Positions 36,607 through 47,768 are shown, counted from the stretch's first letter. The stretch is 64,000 bases of DNA from Bradyrhizobium ottawaense (GCF_900099825.1 NZ_LT629693.1:4909001-4973000), one strand, 5' to 3'. The notes: generated by a model from the letters alone, not told the origin. Translations and numbers: made by a program.

Positions 36607-37224
36607 ATGTCCCTTCAGGCCTATCTCGCTTTCGTTGCCGCCTGCGTCGCGCTGGCGCTCATCCCGGGTCCGGTGGTGACGCTGGTGATCGCCAACGGCC
36701 TGCGGCATGGCACGCGCGCGGCCCTGACCAACATCGCCGGCGTTCAGGCCGGCCTGACCATCGTGATCGGCATCGTCGCGGTCGGACTGACCACGCTGAT
36801 GGCGACCATGGGCTACTGGTTCGACTGGGTGCGCTTTGCCGGCGCCGCTTATCTGATCTGGCTCGGCTACAAACTGGTTCGTTTTCCGGTCGAAGGCGTC
36901 AATGCCGACGAGCCGCCACCGCCGCCGCGCGGCGGGTTTTTCCTGCAGGGCTTTCTGGTGCTGCTCAGCAACCCCAAGGTGTTGATTTTCTTCGGCGCCT
37001 TCATTCCGCAGTTCATGGACATGAGCAAGGATCACTTCTCGCAGGTGGCGCTGCTCGGCTTCACCTTCATGATCACCGGCGCCATCACCGATTCGATCTA
37101 TGCGGTGCTGGCCGGCCGGGCGCGGCGGTTCTTCTCGGCCAAACGCACACGGCTGCTGTCGCGCGTCTCCGGCGGCTTCATGATCGGCGGCGGCATCTGG
37201 CTGGCGCTGACGCGGGCAAGGTGA
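36607..37224 (+). CDS. LysE/RhtB family exporter
   Basis: A 205-residue inner-membrane protein with six hydrophobic segments. The family N-terminal motif (ALIPGPVVTLVIANGLRHGTRAAL) and the middle LLSNPKVLIFFGAFIPQF signature are present. It probably exports amino acids or homoserine-lactone-like compounds. A Pro-rich loop (PPPPPR) marks the cytoplasmic region after segment three. Monocistronic; substrate unknown. Confidence 0.9.
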   Translation: MSLQAYLAFVAACVALALIPGPVVTLVIANGLRHGTRAALTNIAGVQAGLTIVIGIVAVGLTTLMATMGYWFDWVRFAGAAYLIWLGYKLVRFPVEGVNADEPPPPPRGGFFLQGFLVLLSNPKVLIFFGAFIPQFMDMSKDHFSQVALLGFTFMITGAITDSIYAVLAGRARRFFSAKRTRLLSRVSGGFMIGGGIWLALTRAR

Positions 37225-37311
37225 AGCGCAGGCTGTTTTGAATCCAGGCCACTTGAACCCCAAGCCGCGACGGCGCGTCTAATCCCAGCGCCGTCTCTGG
37301 GGGGAAGCCTG

Positions 37312-38301
37312 ATGCCCAATCTGCCGTGGTACGTCTATGCGATGCTGCTCGCGCCGCTCGCGCTCATTCTCGTCGTCGCGGCTTACAAGGCATTGCAGGT
37401 GCGTGCCGCCCGCGAATGGCCGTCGGCGCCGGGCAAGGTGGTGATCTCGAATTCCGAAGTGCGCGACGTCCGCGTGCTCGACGATAGCAGGGAGATCGGC
37501 CATCGCTTCGAAGAGCGCAACTTCGCCAACATCGTTTACGAATACACCGTCCGAGGAAAGGTGCTGCGCAACAACCGCGTCAGCATCGGCGAGGACCGCG
37601 GCAATTTCGAAGTTGCGGAAACCATCGCGAAATATCCGGCCGGCATGGCTGTCACCGTCTTCTATAATCCGCTGCATCCGAACGAAGCCGTGCTGGAGCG
37701 CGATTTGCCGAAGGGCCTGTGGGGCTGCCTCGGCATCGGCACGGCGGTCGTGCTCGCGATCGTGTTCGGCGGCGTATTCGGACTCAATCGGTTTTCCGAG
37801 TTCCTTTCGGCCCGGCTGGCGGATCCAAAGGTGTCGCCGCTGGTGATGGCGTTCGGCGCGTTCGGCGTCGTCATCGCGCTGTTCGCGCTGGTGATGCAGA
37901 AGCAGCAGCGGCTCGCGATGAAATGGCCGGTCGTGTCAGGCACCGTCCAGATGTCGGATGTCGAACAATACCGGGCGGCGCCGAGCGAGCAGGGATCGCG
38001 CGGCGCGATGATGTACCAGCGGCAGGTGTCGTACGCTTACCGGTTCAACGATGTCGACTACACCGCCATCGAAGCCCGCTTCGCCACCGGCAGCAACTCG
38101 ACCTCGGGCTGGCTGATGCGCAAGTTCATGACGGCCTATCAGGACGGCTCCGTCGTCAAGGTCTACGTCAATCCGCTCAATCCGTCGGAGGCGACACTGA
38201 ACCCGCGCACCAGTTTCGCCTGGGTGTTGTGGCTGCTCGCAGCCGGGTTCGCGGGCGTCACCTACTACACGGCGGTCCATGGTTGGGCCGAAAATAGTTA
38301 G
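37312..38301 (+). CDS. membrane protein with two DUF3592-like domains
   Basis: A 329-residue protein with an N-terminal transmembrane helix, a DUF3592-type extracytoplasmic domain (about 35-135, ending VFYNPLHPNEAVLERD), a pair of central helices (about 140-200), a second such domain (about 210-305, ending VYVNPLNPSEATLNPRTSF) and a final helix. The internal duplication is plain from the two NPL-P-EA motifs. Function of the domain is unknown. Its stop overlaps that of the convergent amidohydrolase gene by four bases. Confidence 0.8.
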   Translation: MPNLPWYVYAMLLAPLALILVVAAYKALQVRAAREWPSAPGKVVISNSEVRDVRVLDDSREIGHRFEERNFANIVYEYTVRGKVLRNNRVSIGEDRGNFEVAETIAKYPAGMAVTVFYNPLHPNEAVLERDLPKGLWGCLGIGTAVVLAIVFGGVFGLNRFSEFLSARLADPKVSPLVMAFGAFGVVIALFALVMQKQQRLAMKWPVVSGTVQMSDVEQYRAAPSEQGSRGAMMYQRQVSYAYRFNDVDYTAIEARFATGSNSTSGWLMRKFMTAYQDGSVVKVYVNPLNPSEATLNPRTSFAWVLWLLAAGFAGVTYYTAVHGWAENS

Positions 38302-39107
38302 GCAGAAAGCAATCGCTGCGCCCGCAGCAACGGCTCGATCTCGGTGAAAATCCGCGCCAGCCGGTCGGCCCAGGATTTCTCGCCGGCGGGATCGGAGATC
38401 AGATCCTGGCGGATTTCGATCCCGGTGTTGATCAGGCCGCGCGCCTCGCCGTGCACGGGAATGGTGTAGTCGGTGTCGTCGCTCACCGCATACGGCTCGT
38501 TGTCGCCGACCACGAGATCGCCCTCGGCGCGCAAGCCCTTCAGCACCAGCGGCGGCAGGCGGGTGTCGCGGTGGTAGAGCGTTCCGATGTGCCATGGCCG
38601 TGCGATCCCGGCATAGGCGGGGGTAAAGCTGTGCAGCGACACCAGCACCGTCGGCAGGCCGGCAGCGCGGCGCGCATCGATGATCTCGCCGATGCGGCGG
38701 TGATAGGGCTCGAAGATTTTTACGCGCCGCAGTTCCGCAGCCTCGCGCGAAAGCCCCTCGTTGCCGGGAATGGTGGTGGCCTCGCTGATGCGCGGGATCG
38801 AGCTTGCGGCATCGGGCGGGCGGTTGCAGTCGATCACGAGCCGCGAGTAGCGCTGCACGATCAGATGCGCGTCGAGCTGTTTCGACATGGACTCCGCGAC
38901 GCCGGCAATGCCGATGTCCCAGGCGATATGCCGCGTCAACTCGCTCTCGGGCAGCCCGAGATCGTCGAGCCCGCGCGGAACGAGCCTGCCGTAATGGTCG
39001 CAGGTGAAAAAGAACGGCGATCGTCCCGCTTCATTGAACTCTTGGACCGGGGGAACATCTTCGGTTCCCAGAAGTAAGCCTGTGTCGTCTGCGGGCTTCA
39101 AAAGCAT
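38298..39107 (-). CDS. N-formylglutamate amidohydrolase family protein
   Basis: A 269-residue FGase-family hydrolase. The metal-site residues occur in FFTCDHYGRLVPRGLDDLGL, the central RYSRLVIDCNRPP and SLHSFTPAY. These enzymes hydrolyse N-formylglutamate in histidine degradation, but stand-alone members have unknown substrates; no hut genes are here. ATG at 39107 follows AGGGGAAAA. It is convergent with the DUF3592 gene and divergent from the transglutaminase pair. Confidence 0.86.
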   Translation of the reverse strand: MLLKPADDTGLLLGTEDVPPVQEFNEAGRSPFFFTCDHYGRLVPRGLDDLGLPESELTRHIAWDIGIAGVAESMSKQLDAHLIVQRYSRLVIDCNRPPDAASSIPRISEATTIPGNEGLSREAAELRRVKIFEPYHRRIGEIIDARRAAGLPTVLVSLHSFTPAYAGIARPWHIGTLYHRDTRLPPLVLKGLRAEGDLVVGDNEPYAVSDDTDYTIPVHGEARGLINTGIEIRQDLISDPAGEKSWADRLARIFTEIEPLLRAQRLLSA

Positions 39108-39204
39108 TTTTCCCCTGATTGATGCCTATTCAAGCGGCATACGACCTGCAAATGAGCACGGTTCGGTCTAGATTAGCACACCCAGAATCGATGATTGTTG
39201 AACG

Positions 39205-40203
39205 ATGCCGCTCCTGACCATCCACCACAAGACCGTATATCGCTACAACCGCCCGGTGGCGTTTGGCGAGCATCGTATCATGCTGCGCCCGCGCGACGGC
39301 CATGACCAGCGCGTGCTGTCGTCCAGCCTCGAGATTTCACCGGAGCCGATGTCGCTGCGCTGGATCCACGACGTGTTCGGCAACAGCGTCGCGATTGCAA
39401 CCTTCGACGAGCGCGCGGAAACGCTGTCGTTCACCTCGATGGCGACCGTCGAGCACAATCCGGCCGAAGAGTTCGCGCTGACCGCCGACGACACCGCCTA
39501 TTTCTATCCGTTCATCTACGACCGCGAGGAATTTCCCGACCTGCAGCAGTTCATCGCGCCGCAGTATGGCGATCCGAACGGTGAGCTGTCGGCGTGGGCG
39601 CGGCAGTTTCTCGACGCGGACGGGCCGACGCCGACCTTCAACATCCTCAGCGGCATGACGCATGGCATCCGCGAGGCCTTCACCTATCGCAAGCGCCACG
39701 AGCACGGCACCCAGCATCCGCTCGACACGCTGCAGACCGGTTCGGGCACCTGCCGCGACTATGCGATGTTCATGATCGAGGCGCTGCGCCGGCTCGGCAT
39801 CGCCGCGCGCTTCGTCTCCGGCTATCTGTTCATTCCCGGCGACAGCGCGCACGGTTATGTCGGCGGCGGCTCGACCCATGCCTGGGTGCAGGTCTATCTG
39901 CCCAGCGCCGGCTGGATCGAGTTCGATCCGACCAACGGCATCGTCGGCACCCGCGACCTGATCCGCGTCGCGGTGGCGCGCGACCCGCGCCAGGCGGTCC
40001 CGCTGCACGGCTGCTATCTCGGTTCGGCCGACGCCTATGTCGGCATGGAGATCGGCATCAACGTGGTGTCGGTCGGCGATGACGAAGTGCGATCCGACGA
40101 GGCGCTTGAACAGCTCGAAGCGCCTGTCCGGGACGTGCCTGAAGAAGAATCCGACGCGCGGTCCGTAGCGCAGTCCCAGAGTCAGTCTCCCGAGAAGGTC
40201 TGA
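39205..40203 (+). CDS. transglutaminase-like protein (first of pair)
   Basis: A 332-residue cytoplasmic transglutaminase-superfamily protein with an N-terminal beta domain (about 1-110: HHKTVYRYNRPVAFGEHRIMLRPRD) and the catalytic core: Cys183 in GSGTCRDYA, His225 in STHAWVQVYL and Asp241 in EFDPTNG, a complete triad. A polar Glu/Ser/Gln tail follows. Bacterial members of this arrangement occur in peptide-modifying or proteolytic contexts; the substrate is unknown. It is followed 2 bases later by a second transglutaminase-like gene. Confidence 0.88.
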   Translation: MPLLTIHHKTVYRYNRPVAFGEHRIMLRPRDGHDQRVLSSSLEISPEPMSLRWIHDVFGNSVAIATFDERAETLSFTSMATVEHNPAEEFALTADDTAYFYPFIYDREEFPDLQQFIAPQYGDPNGELSAWARQFLDADGPTPTFNILSGMTHGIREAFTYRKRHEHGTQHPLDTLQTGSGTCRDYAMFMIEALRRLGIAARFVSGYLFIPGDSAHGYVGGGSTHAWVQVYLPSAGWIEFDPTNGIVGTRDLIRVAVARDPRQAVPLHGCYLGSADAYVGMEIGINVVSVGDDEVRSDEALEQLEAPVRDVPEEESDARSVAQSQSQSPEKV

Positions 40204-40205
40204 CC

Positions 40206-41018
40206 ATGGAGATCGACGTCGGCTTCGAGATTTCTTATGCGGCGGTGGCGCCGACGCCGATGGTGATGATGCTCTCGATCCACCCGTCGCGCATGTTCGA
40301 CATCATCGGCCAGGAAAGCATCGTCGCCGAACCCGATGTGCCGATCGGTTTCTACCGCGACGGCTTTGGCAATGTCTGCGGCCGGCTGGTGGCGCCCGCC
40401 GGTGGCGTGACATTGAAGGGAAAGGCGCGGGTGCGCGATTCCGGGCTGCCGGATGCGGTGGCGCCGACCGCGCAGCAATTGCCGATCGACCGGTTGCCCG
40501 ATGACGTGCTGCAATATCTGATGCCGAGCCGCTATTGCGAGACCGACAAGCTGATCGACATCGCCTGGTCGCTGTTTTCAGCGACCAAACCCGGCTGGGC
40601 GCGGGTGCAGGCCATCGTCGATTTCGTCCACGACCACGTCACCTTCGGCTACGAGCACGCGCATCACATGAAGTCGGCGCATGACGTCCATGAGCAGCGC
40701 ACCGGCGTCTGCCGCGATTTTGCGCATCTGGCGCTGACCTTCTGCCGCTGCATGAACATCCCGGCGCGCTACTGCACCGGCTATCTCGGCGATATCGGCG
40801 TGCCGCCGGATCCGGCGCCGATGGATTTCTCCGGCTGGTTTCAGGTCTATCTGTCCGGCCAGTGGTACACCTTCGACGCCCGCCACAATCACCCGCGCAT
40901 CGGCCGCATCCTGATGGGCACCGGCCGCGATGCAGCCGATGTCGCGCTGACCACGAGTTTTGGCCGGATGGACCTCGTCAAATTCGTGGTGGTGACCAAC
41001 GAGGTGGTGGCGGCTTGA
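40206..41018 (+). CDS. transglutaminase-like protein lacking the canonical His (second of pair)
   Basis: A 270-residue paralogous family member, 2 bases after the first. It has a beta N-terminal domain and a core with Cys169 (TGVCRDFAHLA) and Asp224 (TFDARHN), but where its partner has His225 it reads Ser209-Gly-Trp (DFSGWFQVYL). A nearby His in FDARHN may substitute, or the protein may be non-catalytic. The tandem pair suggests a heteromeric or sequential role. Confidence 0.86.
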   Translation: MEIDVGFEISYAAVAPTPMVMMLSIHPSRMFDIIGQESIVAEPDVPIGFYRDGFGNVCGRLVAPAGGVTLKGKARVRDSGLPDAVAPTAQQLPIDRLPDDVLQYLMPSRYCETDKLIDIAWSLFSATKPGWARVQAIVDFVHDHVTFGYEHAHHMKSAHDVHEQRTGVCRDFAHLALTFCRCMNIPARYCTGYLGDIGVPPDPAPMDFSGWFQVYLSGQWYTFDARHNHPRIGRILMGTGRDAADVALTTSFGRMDLVKFVVVTNEVVAA

Positions 41019-41050
41019 TCCCGGCCGCGTTGACGGGATAACTGCGCGCC

Positions 41051-41449
41051 ATGATTTCAGATCGTCTGTTCGTCTACGGCACCCTGATGCGCGGCTTCGA
41101 CCATCCGATGGCGACGCTGCTGTCGCGCAGCGCGGATTTTCTGGGCGAAGCGCGATGTCAGGGCCGGCTCTATCTGATCAAGCATTATCCGGGGCTGGTG
41201 CTGTCGGAGGACCCTTCGGAAATCGTGTTCGGTGAGCTGTACCGCCTGCGCGACCGCGACGCACTGCTCGGCGAGTTCGACATGTACGAAGCCTGCGGCG
41301 AAGGCTTTCCGGAGCCGACCGAATACCTAAGAAGGATGCTGCAGGTCACGCAGGAAGACGGCACCGCAAGCGAGGCGTGGACCTATGTCTACAGCTGGCC
41401 CGTCACCGGCCTGCCGCACATCGCCTCGGGGAAGTTTCTGGAGCCGTGA
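41051..41449 (+). CDS. gamma-glutamylcyclotransferase-like (AIG2) protein
   Basis: A 132-residue AIG2/GGCT-fold protein: the YGTLM motif at about residues 9-13 (substrate loop), a LGEARCQGRLYLI strand, and Glu-containing FGELYRL and DMYEACGEGF. It may act on gamma-glutamylamines or peptides; interestingly it shares the window with ggt and a formylglutamate amidohydrolase, but not an operon. It follows the transglutaminase pair by 32 bases and may be co-transcribed. Confidence 0.85.
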   Translation: MISDRLFVYGTLMRGFDHPMATLLSRSADFLGEARCQGRLYLIKHYPGLVLSEDPSEIVFGELYRLRDRDALLGEFDMYEACGEGFPEPTEYLRRMLQVTQEDGTASEAWTYVYSWPVTGLPHIASGKFLEP

Positions 41450-41452
41450 ACT

Positions 41453-41539
41453 GTCATTGCCGGGCTTGACCCGGCAATCCATCAAAAAGAAGAGCATTTT
41501 GCGAAGTGGATGGATGGCCGGGTCAAGCCCGGCCATGAC
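41453..41539. repeat. class B palindromic repeat
   Basis: GTCATTGCCGGGCTTGACCCGGCAATCCATC and GGATGGCCGGGTCAAGCCCGGCCATGAC arms around a 27-base centre, directly between two convergent genes. Confidence 0.75.
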
Positions 41540-41547
41540 AAGCAAAA

Positions 41548-42150
41548 TCAAACAGCATCCAGCCGCTCGCGCTCCACCCGAATATCCACCTCGCGCTCGA
41601 CATAGCTCCATTCTTCGGTCTCGCGCAGCATGCCGACCAGTTCCTCGAACAGCGATTCGTGCGCCAGCCGGTATTCGAACCAGGTCAGGAAATCGAAGGC
41701 GCCGCCGAGGTCGCGGCAATGGTAGAGCTGCCGCGCGATCGCGGGCAGGAATCTCAGGGTGGAGGCGATGTGGTGCGACTTGTCCTCGAAAATCCCGCGC
41801 CGTTCTTCTTGCGTCAGTTCCCACCAGGCCGCCGATTTTCGGATCGGGATCAGCGCCGCGAGCGTCGCCTCGGGCCGGCCGAGCCCGGCCTGCGCGGCGG
41901 CAAGTTGCTCTTTCTCGGCGCGTTCGACATAGCGCACATGGCTGGCGACGCCGACGAGCCGCCAGCCGGTCTGCGAGGGCAGGATCGGCAGCGCGACCGA
42001 GTCGGAATGGGTGACGGACAGCGCCGGCGTCGGCGTCAGGCCCTCGCCCTTCACCGCCGCCAGCCGCTTCACCTGCCACGCCCCGCTTTGTCCGCCCCTG
42101 AACACCGAGAACATGGGGGATATGGAAGCGTGGAACCCGAAATGATTCAA
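41548..42150 (-). CDS. chlorite dismutase-family protein
   Basis: Up to 200 residues with the Cld/HemQ-like dimeric alpha-beta barrel look: SQTGWRLVGVASHVRYV, LIPIRKSAAWWELTQEERRGIFED, and LPAIARQLYHCRDLGGAFDFLTWFEY, where the His of YHCRD occupies the usual proximal heme-ligand region. Members can decompose chlorite, act as coproheme decarboxylases or bind heme. The start is uncertain: TTG at 42150 or ATG at 42114, neither with a good ribosome site. Which activity applies cannot be told. Confidence 0.78.
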   Translation of the reverse strand: MNHFGFHASISPMFSVFRGGQSGAWQVKRLAAVKGEGLTPTPALSVTHSDSVALPILPSQTGWRLVGVASHVRYVERAEKEQLAAAQAGLGRPEATLAALIPIRKSAAWWELTQEERRGIFEDKSHHIASTLRFLPAIARQLYHCRDLGGAFDFLTWFEYRLAHESLFEELVGMLRETEEWSYVEREVDIRVERERLDAV

Positions 42151-42311
42151 GCGGAGTAAGGTGCGCTAACCGTCGTCAAGCCCGGCGATGACGAGAAGAG
42201 ATTGTCACTTTGCCCCTGTGAATAGTGGCAAGAACTGAGAAACATCTCATATTTTGCTATATCCATGATCGGTTGGCACAAGGCCGCCGACTTAAGGCAC
42301 TCACCAACCCC

Positions 42312-44345
42312 ATGCGCTTCACGCCCCAATTTCTCGACGAACTGCGTGCCCGGCTTCCGGTTTCGGAAGTCGTGGGCCGGCGCGTGAAGTTGAAGAAGGC
42401 GGGGCGGGAATATAAGGGGCTGTCGCCGTTCCAGCAGGAGAAGTCGCCGTCCTTCACGGTCAACGACCAGAAGGGATTTTACCACGACTTCTCCTCCGGC
42501 AAGCACGGCGACATCATCTCGTTTTTGATGGAGACCGAGGGCGTCGGCTTCACCGAAGCGGTCGAGCGGCTGGCCTCGATGGCCGGCATGGCGCTGCCGG
42601 CGGTGACGCCGGATGCCGCGCGGCAGGATCAGCGCCGCAAGACGCTCTATGACGTAATGGATCTCGCCGCAAAATTCTTCTGCGACACGCTGGCCTCGCG
42701 CTTCGGCGCCAAGGCGCGCGGCTATCTCGCCGATCGCGCCATTACGCCGGCGACGCAGCTCCAGTTCCGCATCGGCTATGCGCCGGGCGGCCCGGGCGAG
42801 CGCTTTGCGCTGAAGGAATATCTCGGCGCCCAGGGCATTCCGACCGAGGACATGGTCGAAGCCGGACTTCTGATCGGCGGCGACGATATTCCCGTGCCCT
42901 ACGATCGCTTTCGCGACCGCGTGATGTTTCCGATCACCGACATTCGTAACCGGGTGATCGCATTCGGCGGCCGCGCGTTGGAAAAGGATGTTCCGGCAAA
43001 GTACCTGAACTCGCCGGAAACGCCGCTGTTTCACAAGGGCGACAACCTCTACAACCTTAGCTCAGCGCGGCAGGCGACCCATAACGGCGCGCCCCTGATC
43101 GTGGTCGAAGGCTATGTCGACGTCATCGCCATGGTCACCTCGGGCTTTGGCGGCGCCGTCGCGCCGCTCGGGACCGCGCTCACCGAAAACCAGCTCGCAC
43201 TGATCTGGAAGATGGCGGACGAGCCGATCCTTTGTTTCGACGGCGACCGCGCCGGACAGAAGGCCGCCTACCGCGCCGCTGACCTGGCGCTGCCGCATCT
43301 CAAGCCCGGAAAAAGTCTGCGCTTTGCGTTGCTGCCCGAAGGCCAGGACCCCGACGATCTCGCGCGCTCCGGCGGACGAGCTGCTGTCGAGGAAGTCATT
43401 GGTGCCGCGCGTGGCCTCGCCGACATGCTGTGGTCGCGCGAGATCGAGGGCGGCAGCTTTGCCACGCCCGAACGCCGCGCGGCGCTGGAAGCGCGGATCG
43501 GCGAACTCAGTAACGGCATCCGCGACGAAGTGGTGCGGCGCTATTATCGCCAGGATCTCGCTGAACGGCTGCAGCGCACCTTTGCGCCGGAAGGCGGGCG
43601 CGGCGGCGGCTACGGCAGAGGCAATTTCAACCGCGGCGGAGGCGGCGAATCAGGCCGCCGTTTTGCCCCCCGCGGCTCGTTCACCCCGGGTCCGGCCGGC
43701 CGATTTGCCGCCGGCGGCGGCCGCGGGCAGGGAGCGTCGGCCAGCCAGACCATCAACCGGGGTCCCTACCAGGCGGCCAGCCCCCAGTTGGCCAACAGCC
43801 CGATCATGCGCGGCCAGCGCTCGGCGATCTCCCGCCGCGAGGCCTTGATCCTGCAATCTCTGATCAACCACCCCTGGCTGTTGCACGATCATCTGGAGGA
43901 GGTGGCGGCGCTGGAACTGGCCCATCCGGAGGCCAACAAGCTCCGCGCCGGCATTATCGCGGCCTTTGCCAACGACCATCACCATTCGCCGGAGCCGGAA
44001 GAGCAGGCCGAAAAGATGCGGGCCGATCTCGAGGCGCGCGGATTAGGTGAGATTCTTCAAAGGGTTGAACGGGCGATCACGACTTCGGCGGTGTGGGGGA
44101 GCAAGCCCGGCGCAGCAAGGGAAGATGTTTTAGCCACCTGGCAGCAACTCGTTGTCTTGCATCAGAAAACCCACGCCTTACTTAGGGAGAAGAAGGACGC
44201 CGAGCTGGCCCTGGGCGAGGACTCTAGCGAGGCGAATATGGGGTGGCTGAGAGATGTCAGCGCCCGGCTGGACTCGCTGGACGGCACCGAGGCCCTGATT
44301 GAGGGTTTTGGCGAACTTTCGGGCCGGTTCCGAAAAAGCGTCTGA
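42312..44345 (+). CDS. dnaG: DNA primase
   Basis: A 677-residue primase that makes RNA primers at the replication fork. Order: N-terminal zinc-finger-like domain (about 1-95), RNA-polymerase core with the Toprim motif (VVEGYVDVIAM, CFDGDRAGQKAA) and a C-terminal helicase-binding region after a Gly/Arg-rich linker (about 430-500). The four zinc ligands of the E. coli enzyme are replaced here by Ser38, Gln41, Asp59 and Ser62 (LSPFQQEK and YHDFSSG), so the finger probably lacks zinc. ATG at 42312 starts the conserved MRFTPQF; rpoD follows. Confidence 0.95.
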   Translation: MRFTPQFLDELRARLPVSEVVGRRVKLKKAGREYKGLSPFQQEKSPSFTVNDQKGFYHDFSSGKHGDIISFLMETEGVGFTEAVERLASMAGMALPAVTPDAARQDQRRKTLYDVMDLAAKFFCDTLASRFGAKARGYLADRAITPATQLQFRIGYAPGGPGERFALKEYLGAQGIPTEDMVEAGLLIGGDDIPVPYDRFRDRVMFPITDIRNRVIAFGGRALEKDVPAKYLNSPETPLFHKGDNLYNLSSARQATHNGAPLIVVEGYVDVIAMVTSGFGGAVAPLGTALTENQLALIWKMADEPILCFDGDRAGQKAAYRAADLALPHLKPGKSLRFALLPEGQDPDDLARSGGRAAVEEVIGAARGLADMLWSREIEGGSFATPERRAALEARIGELSNGIRDEVVRRYYRQDLAERLQRTFAPEGGRGGGYGRGNFNRGGGGESGRRFAPRGSFTPGPAGRFAAGGGRGQGASASQTINRGPYQAASPQLANSPIMRGQRSAISRREALILQSLINHPWLLHDHLEEVAALELAHPEANKLRAGIIAAFANDHHHSPEPEEQAEKMRADLEARGLGEILQRVERAITTSAVWGSKPGAAREDVLATWQQLVVLHQKTHALLREKKDAELALGEDSSEANMGWLRDVSARLDSLDGTEALIEGFGELSGRFRKSV

Positions 44346-44704
44346 TGAAAAATTCATGCGGACGGCCGCGGCCGGAGCCGTTAAAAGACTCGCCAAACCC
44401 ATGGTTTGGCTGCAAAAACAGGGTTAAGCGAAACTTAATAGCCGCAAGGGTACACGAGCGGTGAAGGGTACTCAGCGATAGCAAGGCTTACTTAGAGATA
44501 GCAAGGCTATTGGCATAACACCGGTGACGAGGGGTTTAGGGGTGGCGACGGTTTGCGCCGCCCTTTCCGCGTCATGAGCATGAGGATCATGCTCGAAGAG
44601 TGAAATCGAGCGGGACGGCTTTTCGCAGAAAAGTTGTCTCCAGTAATTCAAGGCAGGCAGCGGCTGACGCTGTCCCGCATGAGCGCGTTTCGGGAGCTTG
44701 ATGA
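44346..44704. other. dnaG-rpoD intergenic region (rpoD promoter)
   Basis: 359 bases with no gene. Features seen: an inverted repeat GCCAAACCC/GGTTTGGC near 44391-44408, a direct repeat GATAGCAAGGCT at 44477-44488 and 44497-44508, and an 8-bp inverted repeat GAGCATGA-GGA-TCATGCTC at 44576-44594. The rpoD promoter(s) should be here. Confidence 0.5.
44477..44508 (+). promoter_or_regulatory. 12-bp direct repeat with 20-bp period upstream of rpoD
   Basis: GATAGCAAGGCT occurs twice, start to start 20 bp, i.e. about two helical turns, which suits two protein subunits bound on the same face of the DNA. Nothing shows what would bind. Confidence 0.35.
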
Positions 44705-46834
<2,130 letters not shown>

Positions 46835-46842
46835 TTCAAGCC

Positions 46843-46873
46843 GTCATTGCCGGGCTTGACCCGGCAATCCATC
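46843..46873. repeat. class B palindromic repeat, single arm
   Basis: GTCATTGCCGGGCTTGACCCGGCAATCCATC, 8 bases past the rpoD stop and just before the terminator. Confidence 0.65.
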
Positions 46874-46880
46874 TAAAACA

Positions 46881-46908
46881 AACGGCGGGCCCAAAGCCCG
46901 CCGTTTTC
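46881..46908. terminator. bidirectional terminator between rpoD and the 78-residue gene
   Basis: AACGGCGGGC, loop CCAAA, GCCCGCCGTT then TT; A-rich sequence on the left gives a U-tract for the leftward direction as well. It serves both convergent genes. Confidence 0.8.
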
Positions 46909-46930
46909 GTTCTGATGTCCTGGACCGTCG

Positions 46931-47167
46931 CTACTTCTTCTTCGCGCCGACCCGCTCGAGGCTCTTGATCGCCAGCGTGCTGCGGCCGGATTTCTCGGCG
47001 ATCTCGCGGTCCTGCTCGAGAATATAGCCGCGCGCCGGCTCGTCGCCGTCGAGGCCGCCGAGCAGCTCGGCCGGCACGCGCCGGTTGGAGCGCTGGGAGC
47101 CGTCTTCATAGACGACGTTGAAAAAGGCGAATTCGCCTTTGGGATTGGTGCCGGGTTTCTTGGCCAT
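46931..47167 (-). CDS. conserved 78-residue protein, unknown function
   Basis: ATG at 47167 (MAKKPGTNPKGEFAFFNVVYEDG). The rest is charged, with PAELLGGLDGDEPARGYILEQDREIAEKSG and a C-terminal KSLERVGAKKK. No membrane segment and no recognisable catalytic motif. It is convergent with rpoD and shares its terminator. An extended frame to 47203 has no ribosome site. Looks conserved in composition with the host (strong G/C third positions), but I cannot name the family. Confidence 0.7.
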   Translation of the reverse strand: MAKKPGTNPKGEFAFFNVVYEDGSQRSNRRVPAELLGGLDGDEPARGYILEQDREIAEKSGRSTLAIKSLERVGAKKK

Positions 47168-47305
47168 AAGCGGGCTTGTCTCCGATAAGGCGGCTGGTGT
47201 CAATTATTGCTTCCGTGATGGCTGGCCGGCGTCTGACGGCCCGGCCGATGGCGGGAAATGCCGGAAATTGATACGTTCCGGGAAGCCCACCCGAAGGAAC
47301 CCACC

Positions 47306-47686
47306 ATGACCGGCCGCCGGCTTGTTGTCTGGTACAACACGCGCTGCCCCGTCTGCGATGCCGGCATCGACTGGCAACGCAACAAGCTGCTTGCCGCGGT
47401 GCGCGCCGGCGACATTTCCTTCTCCGACATCAACGAACAGCCCGACGCACTCGCCGGTTTCGGCGCCTCGCTCGATGACATCCGCCGCCGCCTGCATGCG
47501 ACCGACGAGACCGGCCGCCTGATCGTCGGCGCCGACGTCGTCATTGCGATGTGGAAGGTGACGCCGGGTGAAGGCTGGCTGGCGTCGCTGTTCGGCAACC
47601 GCCTGATGCTGCCGCTGACACGGTTCGGCTATGACAGGTTCGCGGATGTCCTGTTCGCCTGGAATAGATGGAAGGGACATTGGTGA
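47306..47686 (+). CDS. DUF393 thiol-disulfide oxidoreductase-like protein
   Basis: A 126-residue protein with the DUF393 N-terminal signature VWYNTRCPVCDAGI, containing a CPVC redox motif (about residues 14-17), then INEQPDALAGFG and WKVTPGEGWLASLFGNRLMLPL. The fold resembles thioredoxin-like YuxK proteins. ATG at 47306. Probably a cytoplasmic or peripheral disulfide enzyme of unknown partner. Confidence 0.82.
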   Translation: MTGRRLVVWYNTRCPVCDAGIDWQRNKLLAAVRAGDISFSDINEQPDALAGFGASLDDIRRRLHATDETGRLIVGADVVIAMWKVTPGEGWLASLFGNRLMLPLTRFGYDRFADVLFAWNRWKGHW

Positions 47687-47768
47687 GGGCTGCGTCTCTC
47701 GAACAACAGCGGCAGGTATGGTAGAAGCCGATTCAATTGTCCCGCGCCCTCTCAGAAAACGGCTCCCC

